Source: Isohypsibius dastychi (taxonomy: Eukaryota; Tardigrada; Eutardigrada; Parachela; Isohypsibiidae). Taken from it: a stretch of 10,342 nt of DNA. Position numbers and translations under genes: made by a program. The stretch lies in assembly GCA_034696485.1 (NCBI GenBank), contig JAQIWT010001556.1:1-10342 (forward strand). Direction: 5' to 3'. Positions 7,464 through 10,342 of the stretch are shown here, piece after piece. Under the pieces are notes generated by a model, which was not told the origin of the DNA, ran no database searches, and saw only the letters and a list, made by a program, of their open reading frames with translations. Position 1 is the first letter of the stretch, and every line of letters begins with the position of its first letter.

Positions 7464-7649
7464 TTTGATCGGGCTCTTCGTGCAAAATTTCATCATCCAA
7501 CGCTTTGCGATACAGGAATATTCGACAAACATTATTTCTGTAGAGCAAATCAAATCAGCAGGCTCTGCTTGCGTTACGAAAGAGACACGACTGACGTAGC
7601 TGTACTGGTGTATGCGTTTGCGTTCCCAAACGATCATACACTTGCTTAG
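7464..7649 (+). CDS. Tentative channel exon, RCK1 C-lobe
   Basis: After acceptor GCTTTTCCTCAG the phase-0 frame reads FDRALRAKFHHPTLCDTGIF. Its PTLCD motif matches PTVCE in BK (FVGLSFPTVCELCF). Further on, TDVAVLVYAFAFPNDHTLA could be the strand and turn that BK has as LLMIAIEY...INPGNHL, after an apparent insertion of about 25 residues that might contain a missed intron. The frame stops at 7647-7649. Alternatively a donor GTATGC near 7611 ends the exon earlier and later exons lie outside the recognised region. No RCK2 domain or calcium bowl (Asp-run motif) was found downstream. Confidence 0.33.
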   Translation, partial: FDRALRAKFHHPTLCDTGIFDKHYFCRANQISRLCLRYERDTTDVAVLVYAFAFPNDHTLA

Positions 7650-8224
7650 CGCAGTCTTCATCTAACTAAGACAAGTTGACTGTTCCATCCTGCATTTGCC
7701 ATCAGCTGAGATCAAGAGGCTTGTAATAAGGCACAGAATTGGTAGATTCCATACTGCCTTGAAAGAAAGTTCTGACTCTCCGAATCTATAAAGAGAGCAA
7801 TGGCTTAGAGTACCAGTAAGAAGATCAGTTTGAGCCATCGCAGTTTAGCTGTATTTGCTACGTTCACCGCCTAGCGTTTTCAGAAGTTTTATTTTGGAAG
7901 TAATCTATGTTCCGCAGTTGCAGTTTTGGGCAGATCGGTCTTTGAAAAACTATTTCTTGCCCTAGTCGAAGTTCCACTACTAGTGCCAACTGCCCATAGC
8001 TAGGTTGGCACAATAAAAATAATCCAAACTTGTTGGAAATTATGTTATTGATGGAGCCATTCAGAGTTCATCAGAAACTGGTTTTCAACCAATGGTTATT
8101 TCCAAGAGAAAAATATTTTGAATGAAAGATGACAAGACAAGTTGTAGCTTTGTGCTGCTTCAGAAAGAGCTAGATAAGTTTTGTGTTGGAATGGTTTCCA
8201 GTAGTTTGATACTCATTTAAGGTA

Positions 8225-8468
8225 TCGTGCAATCCGAAAGGTACTGCGGTCCCACATTTTGAGGAGCGGTCGCATGACGTTAATGCATGAATCGAATGGA
8301 CCAATGGCATTTTGTTTTTCAATTCGAACAAAGAAACGGCAAAAATGCGGATTGGCCGAGCGAATGCTTAATTTTCATTGGTATAAGGATCGACCAGTCA
8401 AATACAACTTGACGTCATGCGACTGCCCACTCAAAACCCCGAACCGCAGTACCTTTCGGATTGCACGA
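8225..8468 (+). mobile_element. TA-inserting MITE, copy 2 (intact)
   Basis: The terminal 26 bases (8225-8250 and 8443-8468) are perfect inverted repeats, beginning TCGTGCAATCCGAAAGG. TA flanks both sides (8223-8224 and 8469-8470). The body of 244 bp has no coding capacity, so the element must have been mobilised by a transposase encoded elsewhere. It is the same family and orientation as copy 1 (937-1338). The TA target is typical of Tc1/mariner. An open frame at 8259-8471 reads through the element and is not a gene. Confidence 0.88.
8410..8417. promoter_or_regulatory. CRE-type palindrome in MITE copy 2
   Basis: TGACGTCA is the full cAMP-response-element/ATF palindrome. The same octamer lies at the matching place in MITE copy 1 (1279-1286), and copy 1 has a second one at 1144-1151 where copy 2 reads TGACGTTA. 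Whether it is bound is not known from the sequence. Confidence 0.35.
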
Positions 8469-9213
8469 TAAGCTGGATATCTAACTAATGTGCATCAGTG
8501 GAAGATCTTCACGAAATTCACCAAGTGCTCTGTGTTGTGATTTGATTAGATTGAAATGGCAAGCCTTACCACATGCTGCAATGTGATTTTTCGATTGGCT
8601 TATCATAATGCTGCTCTCATTGGTACCTAGATTCAAAAGAAACCTGCGGAAGAGCCATTTGATCAATGTGGGGAAGGCATTATTCCCTCTTTTCAGGCTA
8701 AGAGAAGAACTGCTTGTGCAATCCTCTCGTGCTACTCCAATTTTTAGTACAGAAGCATCACTTGTTCACAGATTTCAAAACTGTTAAATTCGGCCAGTAA
8801 CTGAAGAATTCAAAGAGAAGATTTAAAACACATGTGAATATGGTGAACGAACTTCAAGGTTTTCGGCAGTTTTCCTTCTGGTCAATTAATATTTTTGCTT
8901 AGAACAAATTGCGGAGAAAACGACAGTTGGACTAAAATGTTCGTACAATTTAAACCCCACGCCATTAATTAAAAGCCACTTCTAATTTTGTTACCAACCA
9001 GTCCTGGCCCGTTATTTGAACGGATGCCCCGTTATTCGCGGTAATACCGTTAATCCCTTTATTTCAACGGATTTTAACGGAACGGGAGAGCTCTCTAACG
9101 GAACGGTAACGGAACGGGAAAATTGAATTAACGGAAAGGATTTTTTTCTGACGAAACAGAACGGTAGCTTCACAATACCAGTATCAAATGATACAATACT
9201 AATATTGACTAAT

Positions 9214-9420
9214 TCAAACGAATGAATTGACTGAACTTGAGACGGCCAGCGCGGAACACTCATCCTCCAGAGGAGTGCGCTCCGTCGATTGACCAACATA
9301 TTCGATTTCGACAGTTTGTCTTGCTCTCCTGCCCAGGAAGAAATCATCGTGGTTTGAATTAGAACCTTCTTCTTTCCCAGAGTATTCTTGTACCGACTTT
9401 CTGAAATTTTGAGTGGCAAA
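9214..9420 (-). pseudogene. hAT transposase fragment, minus strand
   Basis: On the minus strand the frame includes an acidic patch NHDDFF, then TVEIEYVGQSTERTPLED, and stops at 9214. This resembles the acidic linker and the E-x-E-x-Y-x(3-5)-PL region found just before the dimerisation domain in many hAT transposases. It lies inside the hAT element but faces away from the C-terminal fragment at 9413-9613. The similarity is by pattern only. Confidence 0.4.
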
Positions 9421-9613
9421 TCGATATGACTCAAAAAGCTTTTCAAAACAACTTGAAAAGCTTTTTGACTTTTTTGCACTAGCTAAGACAGCAGCTGTAG
9501 AAATAGTATTTAGTGTCACAGGTATCCTTTTTGAAAGCCGTAGGTTATGCACGATCGATGGAAATTTCGAGAATCCGTTGTTTTTTAGCATCAACAAGTT
9601 TTTGCTGAAGTGA
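9413..9613 (+). pseudogene. hAT transposase C-terminal dimerisation fragment
   Basis: The plus-strand frame carries FALAKTAAVEIVFSVTG, then ESRRL, then FENPLFFSINKFLLK and a stop. This matches the hAT C-terminal signature (LAxxA...A-S-ERVFS-x-x-G, then RR-x-x-L, then E-x-L-x-F-x-x-N), with Glu-Ile in place of Glu-Arg and the usual IPATSA segment shortened. Only this end of the transposase remains in this orientation. It is a relic, not an expressed enzyme. Confidence 0.6.
9431..9468. repeat. Perfect 16-bp inverted repeat inside the hAT element
   Basis: The arms at 9431-9446 and 9453-9468 are exact reverse complements with a 6-bp spacer, each holding AAGCTTTT. It sits at the point where the two oppositely oriented transposase fragments meet, so it may mark the breakpoint of an internal inversion. 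Confidence 0.85.
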
Positions 9614-10061
9614 ATTCATGAATCTGATTTGTTTGTTGACCAGGATTAAATAGACTTTTCTTTTTGATAGATTTCGATTTAACGGGTTAGCGGGACGGTT
9701 AATGGGCTCAGTGGGTTTAACGGAACGGGCAACGGAGCGGGGCCTGTTAAGTTTTAACGGAACGGGAGCGGGTGACCGAAAACGAAAAACTGGACAGGTC
9801 TGTTACCAACTGACCATCATAAATATACCAGTAAAAACCGGATGCTTTTTGTATTTTGCCATGCAAAACATCGTGTCCTCCCTGGTCATTCACTGGTGTT
9901 CTCCTTTCTAATCCGGAGCAAAATTGAGGGAAAACAGGTTGTAAATATAACCTTTCATATTCTCTACAGTTGATTGAAGCATCATGTATGCAATCAGCTT
10001 GAATTTTAATCAACTATTATGAAATAGTAAAATCGAGCTATTTTGGGCAATATTAATCAAT

Positions 10062-10342
10062 AATGTTGGTGGTAAAGTAATTAACTGAGTCAACATCCTG
10101 TCCAAAGCATCGGCGTCGTGTGTCGTCGAATACCTTCGGTAGATCGCCGCCCCCGCCGCCGTAGGGTTAACAGTTAATTACTTAGCTAATCCAATATTTG
10201 AGCAATCAATGTTTGAAAATGATTATTTGATTACGTTTAATGAGATAATACTTTGGTAGCGAAATAATTACCCAAGTCAACATCCTTGCCGAAGCATCGG
10301 CGTCGTGTGTCGTCGACTACCTTCGGTGGATTGGGGGGGGGG
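10062..10342. repeat. ~187-bp direct repeat, second unit cut by window end
   Basis: A block beginning AGTCAACATCCT at 10088 and continuing to about 10144 recurs from 10275 to about 10331, an offset of 187. It includes a GC-rich segment GCATCGGCGTCGTGTGTCGT in both units. Similarity also extends about 25 bases upstream of each block (GGTGGTAAAGTAATTA versus GGTAGCGAAATAATTA). The second copy breaks off in ten Gs (10333-10342), where the first copy continues with a C/G-rich run. This fits the edge of a tandem satellite. Confidence 0.65.

Larger units (their letters stand above)
8999..9802. mobile_element. hAT transposon derivative, 804 bp
   Basis: The element begins CAGTCCTGGCCCGTT and its right end, reverse complemented, begins CAGACCTGTCCAGTT: 12 of 15 matches, with the CAG/CTG tips usual for hAT elements. 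It is flanked by an exact 8-bp direct repeat TTACCAAC (8991-8998 and 9803-9810), the hAT target-duplication length. Both subterminal regions (about 9008-9140 and 9679-9772) are rich in repeats of an AACGGAACGGG type, which often serve as transposase binding sites. Inside are transposase remnants on both strands. It is too short to encode a full transposase, so it is a non-autonomous internal-deletion derivative. Confidence 0.87.

Noticed and set aside
7362-7661. Minus-strand 99-codon open frame
   Set aside because: No recognisable domain; it lies opposite the tentative channel exon with the PTLCD motif.
7983-8018. Hairpin GTGCCAAC/GTTGGCAC followed by AATAAA, as a possible transcript 3' end
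   Set aside because: An 8-bp hairpin and AATAAA in AT-rich DNA are common by chance, and no terminal exon reaches it.
9012-9479. Minus-strand 155-codon open frame within the hAT element
   Set aside because: It reads through the subterminal AACGGAACGGG repeats and is in a different frame from the transposase-like fragment.

Overview
The window reads as animal nuclear DNA. It has moderate AT content, no bacterial-style operons and only short open frames, but several of those frames join across GT..AG introns into one protein. Very short introns (28 to 130 nt for most) mixed with a long one, and many small DNA transposons, would fit a flatworm or another compact-intron invertebrate. That taxonomic guess is weak.

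The only protein-coding gene I can support lies on the plus strand, roughly 4487-7649. It is a partial, divergent member of the Slo/BK family (Ca2+- and voltage-gated K+ channel alpha subunit, KCNMA1-like). Five exons are well supported (4487-4666, 4695-4861, 4913-5026, 5105-5288, 6618-6701). They run from the end of S5 through the pore loop and S6 into the first half of the RCK1 gating domain, and all their joins keep one frame. Three further exons (6761-6841, 6972-7079, 7464-7649) are tentative and would carry the rest of RCK1. S0 to S5 and the RCK2/calcium-bowl exons were not found. The striking feature is the pore: a gap-free alignment from the cysteine before the pore helix to the glycine before S6 puts Leu-Leu-Asp-Thr-Thr-Ser where BK channels have Thr-Val-Gly-Tyr-Gly-Asp. 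The K+ selectivity filter is therefore missing, although the RCK1 domain around it is conserved in frame.

The flanks are mobile-element debris. From the left: a degenerate 16-bp minisatellite (about 323-545); an 88-bp TA-flanked hairpin element (757-844); a TA-inserting MITE (937-1338) with a second 155-bp MITE nested inside it (956-1110); a G-rich element with long imperfect inverted termini and a G-quadruplex motif (2643-2880); and a 19-bp tandem duplication (4197-4234). Right of the gene lie a complete second copy of the first MITE (8225-8468, perfect termini), an 804-bp hAT element (8999-9802) with an exact 8-bp target duplication and rearranged transposase remnants, and two units of a ~187-bp direct repeat running to the window end, which stops in a poly-G run. 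The nested MITE is supported by the second copy, which acts as a related empty site.

Stretches without a recognised feature are 1-322, 546-754, 1341-2642, 2881-3080, 3130-4196, 4235-4486, the 5289-6617 intron, 7650-8222, 8471-8990 and 9811-10061. No rRNA, confident tRNA or CRISPR array was seen.
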